A DNA stretch of 64,000 bases. It comes from Thermoproteota archaeon (GTDB lineage: Archaea; Thermoproteota; Thermoprotei_A; EX4484-217-1; JAPDJV01). The stretch lies in contig JAPDJV010000014.1 of assembly GCA_029258925.1 (NCBI GenBank), forward strand, positions 62,001 through 126,000, given 5' to 3'. Positions 29,019 through 39,767 of the stretch are shown piece by piece. The notes under the pieces were generated by a model. The model saw only the letters and a program-made list of their open reading frames with translations, had not been told where the DNA came from and ran no database searches. Each line of letters starts with the position of its first letter. Positions within the stretch are counted from its first letter, which is position 1. Both the position numbers and the translations under genes were made by a program.

Positions 29019-29573
29019 CTATATTATTTTCACATTAAATTCTTTAATCATGTAAGCCATTGCTTCCTCTCTAGTTAATCTATGTCTTCTGGGAATACGT
29101 GCCCTACATCTCCTCCTCTTTGAAACCCTGTAACCTGGACGACATAAAGTTACACATACATCCATGCCAAAAATACCTATCTCGGGATCATACTTTACTC
29201 CAGGTAATGATATGTGTTCTTCTATTCCGAATGAGAAGTTTCCATAATCGTCAAAACTAGATGCCTTCAATCTATAGCCTACAGCTTCAAGAGCCCTACG
29301 GAGAAAATCCTCTGCTTTACTCCCCCTAAGAGTTACCTTAACTGCAATATTTTCTCCCTTCCTAATCCCGAATCCTTTTATTGTCTTCTTAGCTCTCCTT
29401 GGAACAGGTTTTTGGCCTGTCAACATTTCCAAAACCTTCTGAGCATTCTGTAATCTCACTCCACTACTGCCTACACAAATATTCACTGTAACCTTCTCTA
29501 TTCTAGGCTTAAACATTATATTCTTCTCCCACTTCTTAACATAATCCTCTACTTGAATGCTGGTCACTTCCAT
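29019..29573 (-). CDS. rpl5: Ribosomal protein L5
   Basis: [52 protein letters not shown]. Confidence 0.94.
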   Translation of the reverse strand: MEVTSIQVEDYVKKWEKNIMFKPRIEKVTVNICVGSSGVRLQNAQKVLEMLTGQKPVPRRAKKTIKGFGIRKGENIAVKVTLRGSKAEDFLRRALEAVGYRLKASSFDDYGNFSFGIEEHISLPGVKYDPEIGIFGMDVCVTLCRPGYRVSKRRRCRARIPRRHRLTREEAMAYMIKEFNVKII

Positions 29574-30325
29574 GCTCCCTCTGGAAGCGATATTGCCGGT
29601 TTATCTCTACCGATCACAAATATATAGTTTAAACTTGTATGGAATACGTTTTCGTCTTTATCAACTAGACTAACTATGCTCGAAGCTCTCTTGAATACCT
29701 GTTTTACTTCCACTATCCTACCCACACGTCCAACGTTTCTCCCGCCTATCACTATGGCTATGTTTCCTTTCTCCAGTCTTAAGTGGTCTAATATCTCCTG
29801 GTTTGGAACGGCTATTTTTACTACGTCAAAACTTTTGTACACGTCTTCCACGGGATTAAATGGATCCTCTAATTCAACAATTATGTTCCTAGAATCGTGT
29901 AAATTAAGCTGGATGTTTCCTCCCTTAACCATGGTTTTCTTCTCTATTCTGCAAAGCTTAAAAGATGACTCTTCTCTTGGAATAGGATGTAGTATCATGA
30001 AGCGTGTTGGATAGGGAAGTACTCTAAAGCATTCACCTGTTTCAACTATTTCCACAACATCCATAAGCCCTATTGGGAACTTGTAGTTTCTTCTAACTCT
30101 GCCATCGACCTTTACTTTCCCCTCAGCAATGATTTTCCTAGCTTCTTGAGCGGTCTTAGCGTACTTCAACATGTCTCTTACAACGACTAACAGTGGAAAA
30201 CATCTGTTTATTGGATGAGGGCCGGGGCTCGGCTTAACAGCCCAGTGCCTCTCCTTTACGGCTATAGGCCAAAACCTTGGAGCAACATACCTAGTTAAAT
30301 GCTTCTTTCCTCCCATTTTACCCAC
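29564..30325 (-). CDS. rps4e: Ribosomal protein S4e
   Basis: [35 protein letters not shown]. Confidence 0.94.
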   Translation of the reverse strand: MGKMGGKKHLTRYVAPRFWPIAVKERHWAVKPSPGPHPINRCFPLLVVVRDMLKYAKTAQEARKIIAEGKVKVDGRVRRNYKFPIGLMDVVEIVETGECFRVLPYPTRFMILHPIPREESSFKLCRIEKKTMVKGGNIQLNLHDSRNIIVELEDPFNPVEDVYKSFDVVKIAVPNQEILDHLRLEKGNIAIVIGGRNVGRVGRIVEVKQVFKRASSIVSLVDKDENVFHTSLNYIFVIGRDKPAISLPEGAWK

Positions 30326-30389
30326 TTATCCTACACCTCTCAGTTTCGATTACATGTTTTGCCTCCAATTCTCATTCCCCAAATACTAT

Positions 30390-30773
30390 TTAACTCTCCC
30401 CTCTCCTCCTCTCTATAATCTTCTTTCTCCATTCATCGCTTAAGTCTAATCCGACTATTTCTACTTTAGATGGGTGAATAGGATAGAATACGGGGGTTCC
30501 ATCAGCCTTCTTCATAGTTACTCCTTCAACACGGATCCTATAATCGCTGAGATCCACTTCTATAACTTTACCCTCATGACCCTTCCAGTCTCCCCTCACA
30601 ATTCTAACCACGTCTCCAGCTCTTACTGGAAGCCTTTTAATACCATATTTTTCTCTGAGGTCTTCCGATAGAGGAGCTGTTAGAAGCTTCTTTCTTAAAT
30701 GCAGAGGCGCGTTGTACAGGAACTTTCTCTGCTTTTTAGGATGTTTAGACGACGTCATGGGCATTACCATCAC
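30390..30773 (-). CDS. rpl24: Ribosomal protein L24
   Basis: [46 protein letters not shown]. Confidence 0.93.
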   Translation of the reverse strand: MMVMPMTSSKHPKKQRKFLYNAPLHLRKKLLTAPLSEDLREKYGIKRLPVRAGDVVRIVRGDWKGHEGKVIEVDLSDYRIRVEGVTMKKADGTPVFYPIHPSKVEIVGLDLSDEWRKKIIERRRGES

Positions 30774-30778
30774 CTACA

Positions 30779-31207
30779 CTAAACTACGAGAGTAGCCATT
30801 GCCGCTATTTTTGGCCACCTCTCCGCAGCCTCCTTAGCTACGGGACCTCTTATTTCACTGCCCTTCGGCATGCCCTCCGGAGACACTATTACTGCGGCAT
30901 TATCCTCGAAGGATATCCATGTTCCATCGGGCCTCCTATAAGGCCTCTTCTGCCTGATAATAATGGCTCTAACAACCTGCTTACGCATCTCCGGAGTACC
31001 CCTCTTAACAGTTGCTACAACCATGTCTCCAACGGCGGCAAAAGGTATTCTCCTAAGTCTTGTCTTGATCGATGGAACACCTATTATCATTATCTCCTTA
31101 GCTCCACTATTATCTGCTACATTTAGCGTGGAGCCTACAATTAGTCCTGGAGCTATCCCCTTCCTAGCCGGTATTACTCCCAGCTTTCTTAAACCACGTT
31201 TGACCAT
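30779..31207 (-). CDS. rpl14: Ribosomal protein L14
   Basis: [42 protein letters not shown]. Confidence 0.94.
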   Translation of the reverse strand: MVKRGLRKLGVIPARKGIAPGLIVGSTLNVADNSGAKEIMIIGVPSIKTRLRRIPFAAVGDMVVATVKRGTPEMRKQVVRAIIIRQKRPYRRPDGTWISFEDNAAVIVSPEGMPKGSEIRGPVAKEAAERWPKIAAMATLVV

Positions 31208-31557
31208 TAACTACTCCTCCTCTCCAAAATCTGAACTACTACGAAGGACACTGTTTTAGCTATCGGCCTTGTTTCAGCTATTTTCACCCTATCCCCAACT
31301 CTAGCATTTAAACATGGTGGATTGTGAGCATGAATCTTTCTACGCTTCTTCTCGTACCTCTTATACTTTCGGTCATATTTCAAGTACTCGTATTGGACAA
31401 CAACAGTCTTCTTCATTTTATCGCTTACAACAATACCCTCCATAGTCATTCCTCTAACTGGAAGCCTGCCGTGAAATGGGCAATTCGGGTCATCACACTC
31501 TGCCTCAGGAGGTTCTACCCCAGGTAATCCTATACTCCGCTTAGCCAAGGCTACCAC
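31207..31557 (-). CDS. rps17: Ribosomal protein S17
   Basis: [42 protein letters not shown]. Confidence 0.94.
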   Translation of the reverse strand: MVALAKRSIGLPGVEPPEAECDDPNCPFHGRLPVRGMTMEGIVVSDKMKKTVVVQYEYLKYDRKYKRYEKKRRKIHAHNPPCLNARVGDRVKIAETRPIAKTVSFVVVQILERRSS

Positions 31558-31835
31558 CTCTTCTTCAATATTCTCTTCAATCTATCCTCAGGCCTACCCA
31601 CTAGCCTGTCCCCTCTTACTTTAACAATATTCCCATTCGGCAGCTCAATTAAAAGTACTATTCCTCTTTTAAGTATTTTCTTCTCTCCTCGAGAAGTTTC
31701 CAGAATTATGAGGTTTTTAGTCTCGTCAACAACGGTGCCTTCGATCCCCAGATAAGATTCGGTATTTGAGTGTAGAACCTTAACTTTTAAGCCTATTAGC
31801 TCATGATAAACTATGTTTTTAGGAGAATATCTCAA
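31551..31835 (-). CDS. rnp1: Ribonuclease P protein component 1 (Rpp29/Rnp1)
   Basis: [46 protein letters not shown]. Confidence 0.88.
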   Translation of the reverse strand: MRYSPKNIVYHELIGLKVKVLHSNTESYLGIEGTVVDETKNLIILETSRGEKKILKRGIVLLIELPNGNIVKVRGDRLVGRPEDRLKRILKKRW

Positions 31836-32050
31836 CTACTCTTTCCTCCCTTCTTAGAGAGCTCTCTTTCTCTTAGGACCGTCAATATTCTGGCAATAGT
31901 CTTTCTAGTAGTCCTTATTTTCCCCGGATTATCTAGAGTCCCAAGTGCTGCCTGGGTTTTTAATCTTATAAGCTCTAATTTAAGCTCGTCCAACCTCTTT
32001 TTAAGATCCTCATCCGACATTGACCTAATCTCCCAGATTTTCATGGACAT
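31832..32050 (-). CDS. rpl29: Ribosomal protein L29
   Basis: IRSMSDEDLKKRLDELKLELIRLKTQAALGTLDNPGKIRTTRKTIARILTVLRE. Confidence 0.93.
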   Translation of the reverse strand: MSMKIWEIRSMSDEDLKKRLDELKLELIRLKTQAALGTLDNPGKIRTTRKTIARILTVLRERELSKKGGKSS

Positions 32051-32052
32051 TA

Positions 32053-32667
32053 TTACTCAGCCTCCGCTGAACTCTTCTCCATAACTACTATTTCATCTAA
32101 TGGTCTAAGAGGCTTAACTATTCTAACCGATATACCGTATATACCCGGCTTCAGCAAAGCATGTGCAACAGCTTTTTCAACCATGTAGTTCACTTGATCC
32201 CCTGTTCTATATATCCTACCAGCTCTATACTTCTCAGATCTAGCTCTCTCGGAGGTCAGCTTACCTGAAATAACTATTTCAGCACCTAGAGCGCCAGCCT
32301 CCATTATCCTCCTTAATGCTATGAAGGCTGCTCTCCTGAAATGATAACCTCTCTCAAGCGCCACAGCCAGTCTGAAGGCCATAATCCTTGCACTTAGCTC
32401 TGGATTCTCTACAGAAGTAACAGTTATCTGGGGATTTTCCAAACCAAACTTCTTTTCCAGTATTTGAGCTAGAGCTCTTATAGTTGCTCCTCTCCTCCCT
32501 ATTATCATTGCTGGTCTCTCAGCGTAAATGACAACACGTGTTCCAAGAGGAGTTTTCTGAATGTCTACTCCGGCATATCCTGCTCTATAAAATTCTTTGG
32601 CAAGATATTCATCGATTTTTGTTTTAATGAGACCTCTACTGACGAAGTATTTTTTAATATTAACCAA
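32053..32667 (-). CDS. rps3: Ribosomal protein S3
   Basis: KH domain [40 protein letters not shown]. Confidence 0.94.
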   Translation of the reverse strand: MVNIKKYFVSRGLIKTKIDEYLAKEFYRAGYAGVDIQKTPLGTRVVIYAERPAMIIGRRGATIRALAQILEKKFGLENPQITVTSVENPELSARIMAFRLAVALERGYHFRRAAFIALRRIMEAGALGAEIVISGKLTSERARSEKYRAGRIYRTGDQVNYMVEKAVAHALLKPGIYGISVRIVKPLRPLDEIVVMEKSSAEAE

Positions 32668-32674
32668 AGCCGTC

Positions 32675-33163
32675 TCACACCTCCATTACAGCTATCTCTA
32701 TGTGAGTGAGCCTCCTAAACCATCTAGTTGCCCTCCCAAAAGCTCTCGGCGTGTATTTCTTCAATACTGGTCCTTTCTGAGCTGCTGCATGAATTATTTT
32801 AAGTCTCTCCGGATCTAAACCCTTGTTAATGGCATTATTTTCCACATTGTCCAATATTTTAATTAATTCTCTACACACTTTTACGGGGTAGCGGCCTGAA
32901 GGCCACTTCCATCTCTCAAGACCCCTGTGATGAGGAACTTTCTTATTATATCTCTTAAATGGAATAGGCTGCTTCAATGCTATAACTTCTTCAAGTAGTC
33001 GCCTTGCCTCGTCAAGTCTCATACCTCTAATAACATTTAATACCTCGTATGCCTCCTTCAGCGATATATTTAAGTCCCTTCCACTAGCTATTGCCGTTCT
33101 CTCAGGATCAAGACCCTTTACCGAGTACCTCCAAGTAGGCATTTTAACGATCCTCCATTTCAC
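32675..33163 (-). CDS. rpl22: Ribosomal protein L22
   Basis: [51 protein letters not shown]. Confidence 0.94.
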   Translation of the reverse strand: MKWRIVKMPTWRYSVKGLDPERTAIASGRDLNISLKEAYEVLNVIRGMRLDEARRLLEEVIALKQPIPFKRYNKKVPHHRGLERWKWPSGRYPVKVCRELIKILDNVENNAINKGLDPERLKIIHAAAQKGPVLKKYTPRAFGRATRWFRRLTHIEIAVMEV

Positions 33164-33169
33164 TATACT

Positions 33170-33480
33170 AGTTCCTACACACTGTCCCCTATTTAGGTTA
33201 TTATACTAGTTCTCCCAGGGTCTAAGCGCCCCCTCCCGTGTAACTACTAGCGTCCTTTAATTGCCTCCGGTTCTATGGGAGGGGTTCCTTCTCGAGTCGA
33301 GGCAGACTCCACGAGCCTCCCATCTGAGCGCCTCTGCAACCCACCACATAGTGGATCATCGCATCCAGTAAAAACACTGGACAAACCTATAAAAATCTTT
33401 AGATTGATGTACAAGATTACGCTTTTAATTAAACAGATCATAGGGGGACATGCTGGTTTAAAGGAGCCCGGCAAGATGTG
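33170..33480 (-). pseudogene. Degenerate insertion between rps19 and rpl22, possibly a transposase remnant
   Basis: GC-rich relative to surroundings; minus-strand peptide ..GCDDPLCGGLQRRSDGRLVESASTREGTPPIEPEAIKGR* resembles a TnpB-type tail. Confidence 0.3.
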
Positions 33481-33702
33481 GTTGGCTTGATTAAGGTGTT
33501 AACCGCAATAGTGTACTTCGAGATACTTGAAGACTAGGAGTTTTCAAGGATTTTTGCAATAGAACTTGCCTCATACTGCAATATGTTCATTAATGGTGTA
33601 AATTTAAAAATAATCTAGCTAACTCCATTTACATTATACTTCCAAGAATTTTGGAAATCTTCCAAGTAACTAAAATTTAATTGCACGCCAGGTGGCATGC
33701 CT

Positions 33703-34146
33703 CTATTTCAATGGAACATACATGCTACTTCTCGTAGCTCTAAGACCAGGCTCTCCGTGCTGAACTCTCTTGCATGTTGGACTGAATTCGCCTAAGTAGT
33801 GTCCTATCATTTCAGGGGTTATGTATACTGGTATGAATTCCTTTCCATTGTACACCGCTATTGTAACGCCTACCATCTCAGGAAGTATTATCATATCTCT
33901 TACGTGGGTTTTCACAATAACTCTTTCTCCCTTAGCCATGAGCTTCTTAGCCTTCCTTATTTTCTCTATTAGAAGTCTATGTTCAGGCTTGATGCCTCTC
34001 TTTAGAGATCTCCTAGCTCTTGACGAAAATAAATGTATTAATTCGTCTAAGGGCATCGACAGTAACTCCTCTATTGTCCTCCCTCTATATCTGAATTTCC
34101 TCCACTCGAACGGTATCTCCATTGAAGACGGCATTGGTGCAACCAC
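33703..34146 (-). CDS. rps19: Ribosomal protein S19
   Basis: [57 protein letters not shown]. Confidence 0.95.
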   Translation of the reverse strand: MVAPMPSSMEIPFEWRKFRYRGRTIEELLSMPLDELIHLFSSRARRSLKRGIKPEHRLLIEKIRKAKKLMAKGERVIVKTHVRDMIILPEMVGVTIAVYNGKEFIPVYITPEMIGHYLGEFSPTCKRVQHGEPGLRATRSSMYVPLK

Positions 34147-34182
34147 CTGCTAATTCAAGTGCATTACTCGCTACTTATAAAC

Positions 34183-36288
34183 TTATTGTGGAGATCTCAA
34201 ACACCTGATAATTACCCTAGGTAGACTAGAAGGCTCACTTATTGTGAGCACAGGTATACCCATTTCCTTTAATCTCACTTCTAGAATTCTATTATGGTTA
34301 GGCGGGGTGAGAACTATAGTTCTTACTCTGTTTGTTTTAATCTTCCTAAATATTTCCTCAGGTGGAGTGTAGTCTATAGTTTGCTTTAAATCGCTTATCA
34401 ATATAATGCCAGCTCCCCTTTTCCTAGCAATCAGTAGGCCTTCGTTCAAGGCCAATGATATATTAGTCCATCCGGCGTAATCTATTTGAAAGAGCAGCTC
34501 CATGAGTGCCCTAAGACTTCTAATAATCCTAGATGTAACCACTTTAACGTCTTCTCGGAACAGTATTAGCGAGTCTATATACTTGTAGAAGGCCGACGCC
34601 ATAATAATCGACCATTCAACATATTTCCGCATACTCCCACTAACATCCACTATGATAACAAATCTATCCGTTAACTCCTTGCTCTCGTACACTGGGAAGC
34701 TCGTAGTCAACCTTGAATATTTAAATAGTGTTTTCCTGAGACTCAATCTACCCTTACGTATACTAGAATGCTTTCTCTTGTAACCTGATATCATAGATGA
34801 TCTTAGTCTTCTCCTAATAATGTTCGTCAGCTTGGTTGCTAATAACAGAGCCTTCATTCTAACTCCAGGATTAACGGCGCTCCTATATATTGATCGTAAA
34901 GGTATTATGATGCTCACAGGGTCTTTCAAATAATGAAGTCTAACCATGGTGTCAAGGGTTTCACTTCCCTCACCTATAGCAACTAGGACAAGGGTTCTTA
35001 GCATTCTATAGTCTCTGTAAAGCTTATTCCCTAATGTACCCCCTATTTTAGACAAGTTCGAAAATATTTTCTCAGCTTTCCTAGCCTCCCATGCAGCCAT
35101 CTCAATAAAATCTCTGTCTCCTTCAGCTGACATACAGGCATATTTCATTGCTTTCGCCATTCTAGAAGCAGCTTCGAGAAGCTTTCTCTCCTCGCCATAA
35201 ATCTCGAGGTCTTCTCTAATTCTAATATCCGACAATGCTAGAGGAGAGCAGTGAAGTAGCATGTCCTTAACTAGGGGCCTCAACATGCCATGGTTGCAAG
35301 CATGTTTCAATAAGTTCTTCTGCCCCTCCCAAGGCATATTCTTGAAGACTTCTATGATCTTATCTCTATCTATTATTCCATTCTTGAGCATATAGCTTAG
35401 GGATCCAGGGTAATGGAGTAATAATCCGCTTAAAACACCGTCAGTTAGAGCATCGTACTTCTTCATATACTTGACGAGCTCGATCCCAGAGTATTTTCCG
35501 AGATCCCCTAAATCTCCGCTCGCACTAGCAATTCTTTTAGCTAGACCTCTAATAAGATTACACGTTAATTCCTTGTTCCCTGCTTTCTCCGAGTACTGTA
35601 TCAATGAAAATAATCTACGTATGTCGATACATTCTATTTCCTTAGGACTCAACATAGTGTTTTCAAGAAGGAAGAAGCTGTTTTCTATTTTGAAATGTTC
35701 CGCTGACAATATTCTCCTTTTAAACTCCATATTCGCAGCTTCCCGAGCACTTAGCGGTTTTCCTCTTAAAGACACTTCCCTTACTAGCCTCTCTACTTCC
35801 CTCCTACTCAATACTCTGTATCCTTGCCTCGTCCTCCTAATTAAACCGAGCTTCATTAAAGTTGAAAGTTTTTCTCTTTTAACTCTTTTATCTGCCTCGC
35901 TACCCGACTCAACTAGTTTGGTGATAGACTTTATTTTACTATTATAGTGTAAACCTAGAGTCTTAACGGCATTTTCTATCTCTCTCATTAAGCCTCCTTT
36001 AGATCGAAAAAGCGTCTTTGACTCTAAGATCTTGTCTAATATAACCTCGTGTTCTCTCCTCTTAGCGATGCACGACTTTATGATTCTCTCAACATCCTGT
36101 ATTGAAGGCGACAACAACATTTTCTTCGAATCAACTTTTCCCTTTAGAATACAGTAAGTTGATAGAACACTCATTACCTCCTCTATGTCAAATGTGCTCA
36201 CGGGAATCCCTTCCTCTCTAGCACTCCAACAGACTTCAAAGATTAGTCTTCTACACCATTTAGGAAGCTCTGGCATCATTCTTTCCAT
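34183..36288 (-). CDS. VWA-domain (CoxE-like) protein, partner of MoxR ATPase
   Basis: MIDAS-type DRFVIIVDVSGSMRKYVEW; start codon abuts the moxR-like gene. Confidence 0.8.
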   Translation of the reverse strand: MERMMPELPKWCRRLIFEVCWSAREEGIPVSTFDIEEVMSVLSTYCILKGKVDSKKMLLSPSIQDVERIIKSCIAKRREHEVILDKILESKTLFRSKGGLMREIENAVKTLGLHYNSKIKSITKLVESGSEADKRVKREKLSTLMKLGLIRRTRQGYRVLSRREVERLVREVSLRGKPLSAREAANMEFKRRILSAEHFKIENSFFLLENTMLSPKEIECIDIRRLFSLIQYSEKAGNKELTCNLIRGLAKRIASASGDLGDLGKYSGIELVKYMKKYDALTDGVLSGLLLHYPGSLSYMLKNGIIDRDKIIEVFKNMPWEGQKNLLKHACNHGMLRPLVKDMLLHCSPLALSDIRIREDLEIYGEERKLLEAASRMAKAMKYACMSAEGDRDFIEMAAWEARKAEKIFSNLSKIGGTLGNKLYRDYRMLRTLVLVAIGEGSETLDTMVRLHYLKDPVSIIIPLRSIYRSAVNPGVRMKALLLATKLTNIIRRRLRSSMISGYKRKHSSIRKGRLSLRKTLFKYSRLTTSFPVYESKELTDRFVIIVDVSGSMRKYVEWSIIMASAFYKYIDSLILFREDVKVVTSRIIRSLRALMELLFQIDYAGWTNISLALNEGLLIARKRGAGIILISDLKQTIDYTPPEEIFRKIKTNRVRTIVLTPPNHNRILEVRLKEMGIPVLTISEPSSLPRVIIRCLRSPQ

Positions 36289-37415
36289 TAATACTCCAAC
36301 CCTTCCAACTCACGTTCTAGTAAAGTATTAATTAAATCTTGGTCCTCATCGCTTTTTGCAAGCACGTATCTACAAGAGTCTGCTAGCTCTTTCCAAGAAA
36401 CCATAGGCTTTCCTCTAAGTTTAGCTAGACTTACGCTCATTTCAGATACTAGTACAGTATCTGAGACGCCCGGCTTATACGTAGCTTTTTCTCTTAACTC
36501 AGCTATTATGTTGAGAAGTTTCGAGTAGAGGGGAAATGGAATTCTCTTGTAATTTTCTCCAAGCCTAACTTCAAGTATTTTAAGCTCTTCTGCCTTACTC
36601 GGATAAGTGAACTTTACTCTTACAACTCTTCTAAGAAAAGCGTCACTTAGCTCGTTTTGAGCTATATCCTCTGGATTGCTCGTCATTATTATCTGAAATC
36701 CTTCACTCTTAGCATGGAAGCTTCTCTTAAGTTCTGGGACTATTATCCTCCTCTTATCTATAATGTCTAATAGCATGTTCTGAAATTCTTCACTACTCCT
36801 TCTAACCTCGTCCACGAGAACTCCAGCTCCCAAAACAAGTGCGGCCAATAAAGGTCTTGGAATGAAGCTCTTCTCATTAAAACCATACTTCATTGCCATC
36901 AGCGGGTGGAAGTCTCCGATTACTCTGTATTCATCATAATTTTCACTGCACGGTAAAATAAATGCTGGATAGCCAGACCATAAAGTCAATAATGCGTATC
37001 CCATCTCGGTTTTACCTGTTCCCGGAGGGCCCTCAAATAGAACAGGTCTACCATTTAAGAATGCTGAGACCGTTATGTAGACTACTTCAGGGTCTACTAT
37101 GAGCCTAAATTCTTCTTTTAATACTCTAATTACGCTTAGGGGGTCCCTAAGAGGGGCTCTTTTAGGTCTTCCATAGATTTCAACTATTTTATCCTCAACA
37201 CTCGAGACAACCAATTCTCCGGAATCCTTGGCTAGATCTCCACTAGCAACGTTTTCCCTAAGACTTATGAGACCATCACTGTAAATTACTTTACCGGACT
37301 TCTTGAGGCTATCAAGCGCCTCGTAGAAGTCTATTAATAACCGTTCTTTAAGCTCATCTATGCTAACACTACGACCCATCCTCGCCAGTATATCGGCTAG
37401 TATTTTCTCCATCAA
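36288..37415 (-). CDS. MoxR-family AAA+ ATPase with N-terminal extension
   Basis: VLFEGPPGTGKTEMGYALLTLWSG, GAGVLVDEVRRSSEEFQNMLLDIIDKRR, MTSNPEDIAQNELSDAFLRRV. Confidence 0.87.
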   Translation of the reverse strand: MMEKILADILARMGRSVSIDELKERLLIDFYEALDSLKKSGKVIYSDGLISLRENVASGDLAKDSGELVVSSVEDKIVEIYGRPKRAPLRDPLSVIRVLKEEFRLIVDPEVVYITVSAFLNGRPVLFEGPPGTGKTEMGYALLTLWSGYPAFILPCSENYDEYRVIGDFHPLMAMKYGFNEKSFIPRPLLAALVLGAGVLVDEVRRSSEEFQNMLLDIIDKRRIIVPELKRSFHAKSEGFQIIMTSNPEDIAQNELSDAFLRRVVRVKFTYPSKAEELKILEVRLGENYKRIPFPLYSKLLNIIAELREKATYKPGVSDTVLVSEMSVSLAKLRGKPMVSWKELADSCRYVLAKSDEDQDLINTLLERELEGLEY

Positions 37416-37562
37416 TTTAAGCCCCTTTAATATTGTGAGTAAGGTTGATATCCGGTGGTTATGTAATTTCCTGGAACATTATAATATGTCTTTCCATATC
37501 ATTGAAATTAATTAAGATACTTCAGCAAATCTAAAAATCTAAAAAATATTATTTATAAATAG

Positions 37563-37895
37563 TTGGCGGAAGCCTTTTATTATACTCTATTTAATATGGT
37601 GTGGGGAGAAGTGGTGTCCTCGAAATCGAAAAAGAAGAAAAAGGAGGTATCAGTAACTAGAAAAGCTAAGGAGCAAGCACTCTATGATGCAGTAGTTCCT
37701 CAAGAGCTTATAGAGAGGGCAAAGAGAGAACTTGTTAAAGAGAGATGTATAACTCCATTTATGGTTGCACAAAGATATTCGATAAAATTAAGCAGTGCGA
37801 AGAAGCTTCTAAGAATTTTATGGAGCATGAACATTATAGAACCGTACAACTATAATAGAAGAGTGCCAATATTTGTTCCTAAAAGTAGTAAATAA
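37563..37895 (+). CDS. rps25e: Ribosomal protein S25e (start possibly nearer 37596)
   Basis: KSKKKKKEVSVTRKAKEQALYDAVVPQELIERAKRELVKERCITPFMVAQRYSIKLSSAKKLLR. Confidence 0.85.
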   Translation: MAEAFYYTLFNMVWGEVVSSKSKKKKKEVSVTRKAKEQALYDAVVPQELIERAKRELVKERCITPFMVAQRYSIKLSSAKKLLRILWSMNIIEPYNYNRRVPIFVPKSSK

Positions 37896-38021
37896 CAAAA
37901 CTCTCTAAATTTAAACATTCTATCGCTAATGGAAGAACCATATCAAATACCCAACAGTATTTTATTATTCCGAGTTCTTCGCCAACATAAAGAAGCTGCA
38001 ACATCCCCCGGCTAAAAGTCT

Positions 38022-38174
38022 TTACACAAATTTCTCAAGTCTATACAATATGTCCTCCAAGTCTTCTACTATTTCCTTCAAATCCCCGTTTGACTCCACA
38101 TCTCTAAGTAAATCTAAGGCATATTCTATACTATCTATAGCCCTGCTTATTATTTCACTTCTTCTCGCCTTCAT
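38022..38174 (-). CDS. Small helical hypothetical protein (50 aa, not in the ORF track)
   Basis: MKARRSEIISRAIDSIEYALDLLRDVESNGDLKEIVEDLEDILYRLEKFV*, amphipathic and coherent. Confidence 0.5.
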   Translation of the reverse strand: MKARRSEIISRAIDSIEYALDLLRDVESNGDLKEIVEDLEDILYRLEKFV

Positions 38175-38427
38175 TTCAGACACCTATCAAATATCTTATG
38201 ATGACATAGCATACTCCTATATCCGTTAGCAACAATCAGCTTAAATACCTTAATCCTTTAAATATTTGATTAAAAACTGGTTTTTCCAATGGAGGCATAT
38301 CAATATCGCTATGGAAATTCAAGCTAATACATAACAGTTTTTCCAGCAGTATTACGATAGTATGTGTCGTTTTTTTCACCATAGCTTATTTTTAACCCCT
38401 CTTTTTATAGTCTGGGAGGATTATATG

Positions 38428-38697
38428 AACGAAAAAATAAGGTGCCTAGCGGTACCAGGTAGATCAGGAATCATTCACAATGTAAAGTTGTACGTTAATA
38501 GTAATTCATGTTATTTATATGAGGAAATTAGCAATGGCGACGATGTGCTACGCAAAATACTGTCACTAATAATTATAAGCAGGGATACAGGTCTAAAGCC
38601 CTTAGTCAGATTTAACAATGCTAAGTTAACGCCTGCAGTTAAAAGAATTCTAGATGAGACAGGAACATCCTATATTAATGCTAGCAAGAGTGCTTAA
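38428..38697 (+). CDS. Hypothetical protein (start moved to ATG 38428)
   Basis: MNEKIRCLAVPGRSGIIHNVKLYVNSNSCYLYEEISNGDDVLRK.. Confidence 0.5.
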   Translation, partial: NEKIRCLAVPGRSGIIHNVKLYVNSNSCYLYEEISNGDDVLRKILSLIIISRDTGLKPLVRFNNAKLTPAVKRILDETGTSYINASKSA

Positions 38698-38911
38698 AAT
38701 AGTAAAAAGGATAATTAGATTGTGGGAATTCTATAATTCTCTTGGCAATAAATCTGTTTGATTAACCTTAATTATTCTACAAGACCGGTTTAGGCTGCTG
38801 ACTCCAAAGCCCCTGTATTCTTGAAATTGAATAAATTAGGAGGGAATTTTGAGTTAAACCATTGAGCCACTTTAAACTTGACAATAGCTACCCAAAGACG
38901 AAATAAACGTG

Positions 38912-38971
38912 TTAACTCAGTCCTCACACGGTTCATCATCCGTGTTCAGCAAAACTTATTCATCATCGTTA
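38912..38971 (-). ncRNA. C/D box sRNA (2'-O-methylation guide)
   Basis: Minus strand: GTTAACg-ATGATGA(C)-ataagttttg-CTGA(D')-acacgg-ATGATGA(C')-accgtgtgagga-CTGA(D)-GTTAAC; 6-bp terminal stem. Confidence 0.92.
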
Positions 38972-38999
38972 ACCTTAATTTTCTTAAATAAACAGGTAT

Positions 39000-39722
39000 T
39001 TGAAAAGGTTTATTCAAATGGAATTAAGCTACCGTGATCGGTTACTAGGGAGAATAATATTAGAACTGATGAGTGGTAAGAGAGACATTAATTCTATTCA
39101 GAAAAATCTGAAGACGTTAAGAGAAAGTATCCTAAGGAAGTTAGAGACTCTGTCAGCTATGAAAATAGTTGAGATAATAGATAATATTATCGAAGTCAAG
39201 GACATGACAGCACTTATTTGCCTAGGCCTTGAGCTAGGCATCGATGCTAGAAGACTCCTCAAAAATGTTTCGTGGAGTTCTTTCGAGAAAGTCGTAGGAT
39301 ACATCATGGTTATGAGCGGATACGACGTTTATAGGGGGTTAAAGTTTAAAGTGGGAGAACAAAGATTTGAAGTAGATATACTGGCCTTAGGATCAATATA
39401 CGGGTTCTCTATTGAATGCAAGCATTGGCAAAACATTCCTTTCTCAAAGCTTTCCGAAATAGCCTGCCAGCATGCTGAGCGAACGAGATTTCTCGCCGAA
39501 TACATTAATGCCCATAATCCAACTAAGGGAAGCAATACAACTAAACCACTTAGAATAGCCCCGATCATAGTAACATTGAGCGAAACAGAAGTCAACGTTC
39601 TTAACGGTGTAGCAATAATATCAATTAGTAAGCTTCGATCATTCGTGCAAGAAGCTTCTTCAGCTATCGTGGACTTGAACATTAAAACATTTGATGTTAA
39701 TAGAATCAGCAAGATTATTTAG
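39000..39722 (+). CDS. PD-(D/E)XK (Mrr/RecB-like) nuclease-fold protein with N-terminal helical/wHTH region
   Basis: FEKVVGYIMVMSGYDVYRG...RFEVDILALGSIYGFSIECKHW gives the D-X(n)-E-X-K core. Confidence 0.65.
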   Translation: MKRFIQMELSYRDRLLGRIILELMSGKRDINSIQKNLKTLRESILRKLETLSAMKIVEIIDNIIEVKDMTALICLGLELGIDARRLLKNVSWSSFEKVVGYIMVMSGYDVYRGLKFKVGEQRFEVDILALGSIYGFSIECKHWQNIPFSKLSEIACQHAERTRFLAEYINAHNPTKGSNTTKPLRIAPIIVTLSETEVNVLNGVAIISISKLRSFVQEASSAIVDLNIKTFDVNRISKII

Positions 39723-39767
39723 ACAGTATTAGAATATTTTTCGTGGATAATGCAGGTGTGATCTGTC

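Noticed and set aside
33170-33480. GC-rich island as RNase P RNA or SRP RNA
   Set aside because: I could not find the conserved P4 (GAGGAAAGUCC-like) or SRP S-domain motifs.
39000-39722. Restriction endonuclease of an R-M system
   Set aside because: No methyltransferase partner nearby; linked to pcn instead, so repair-type nuclease is preferred.
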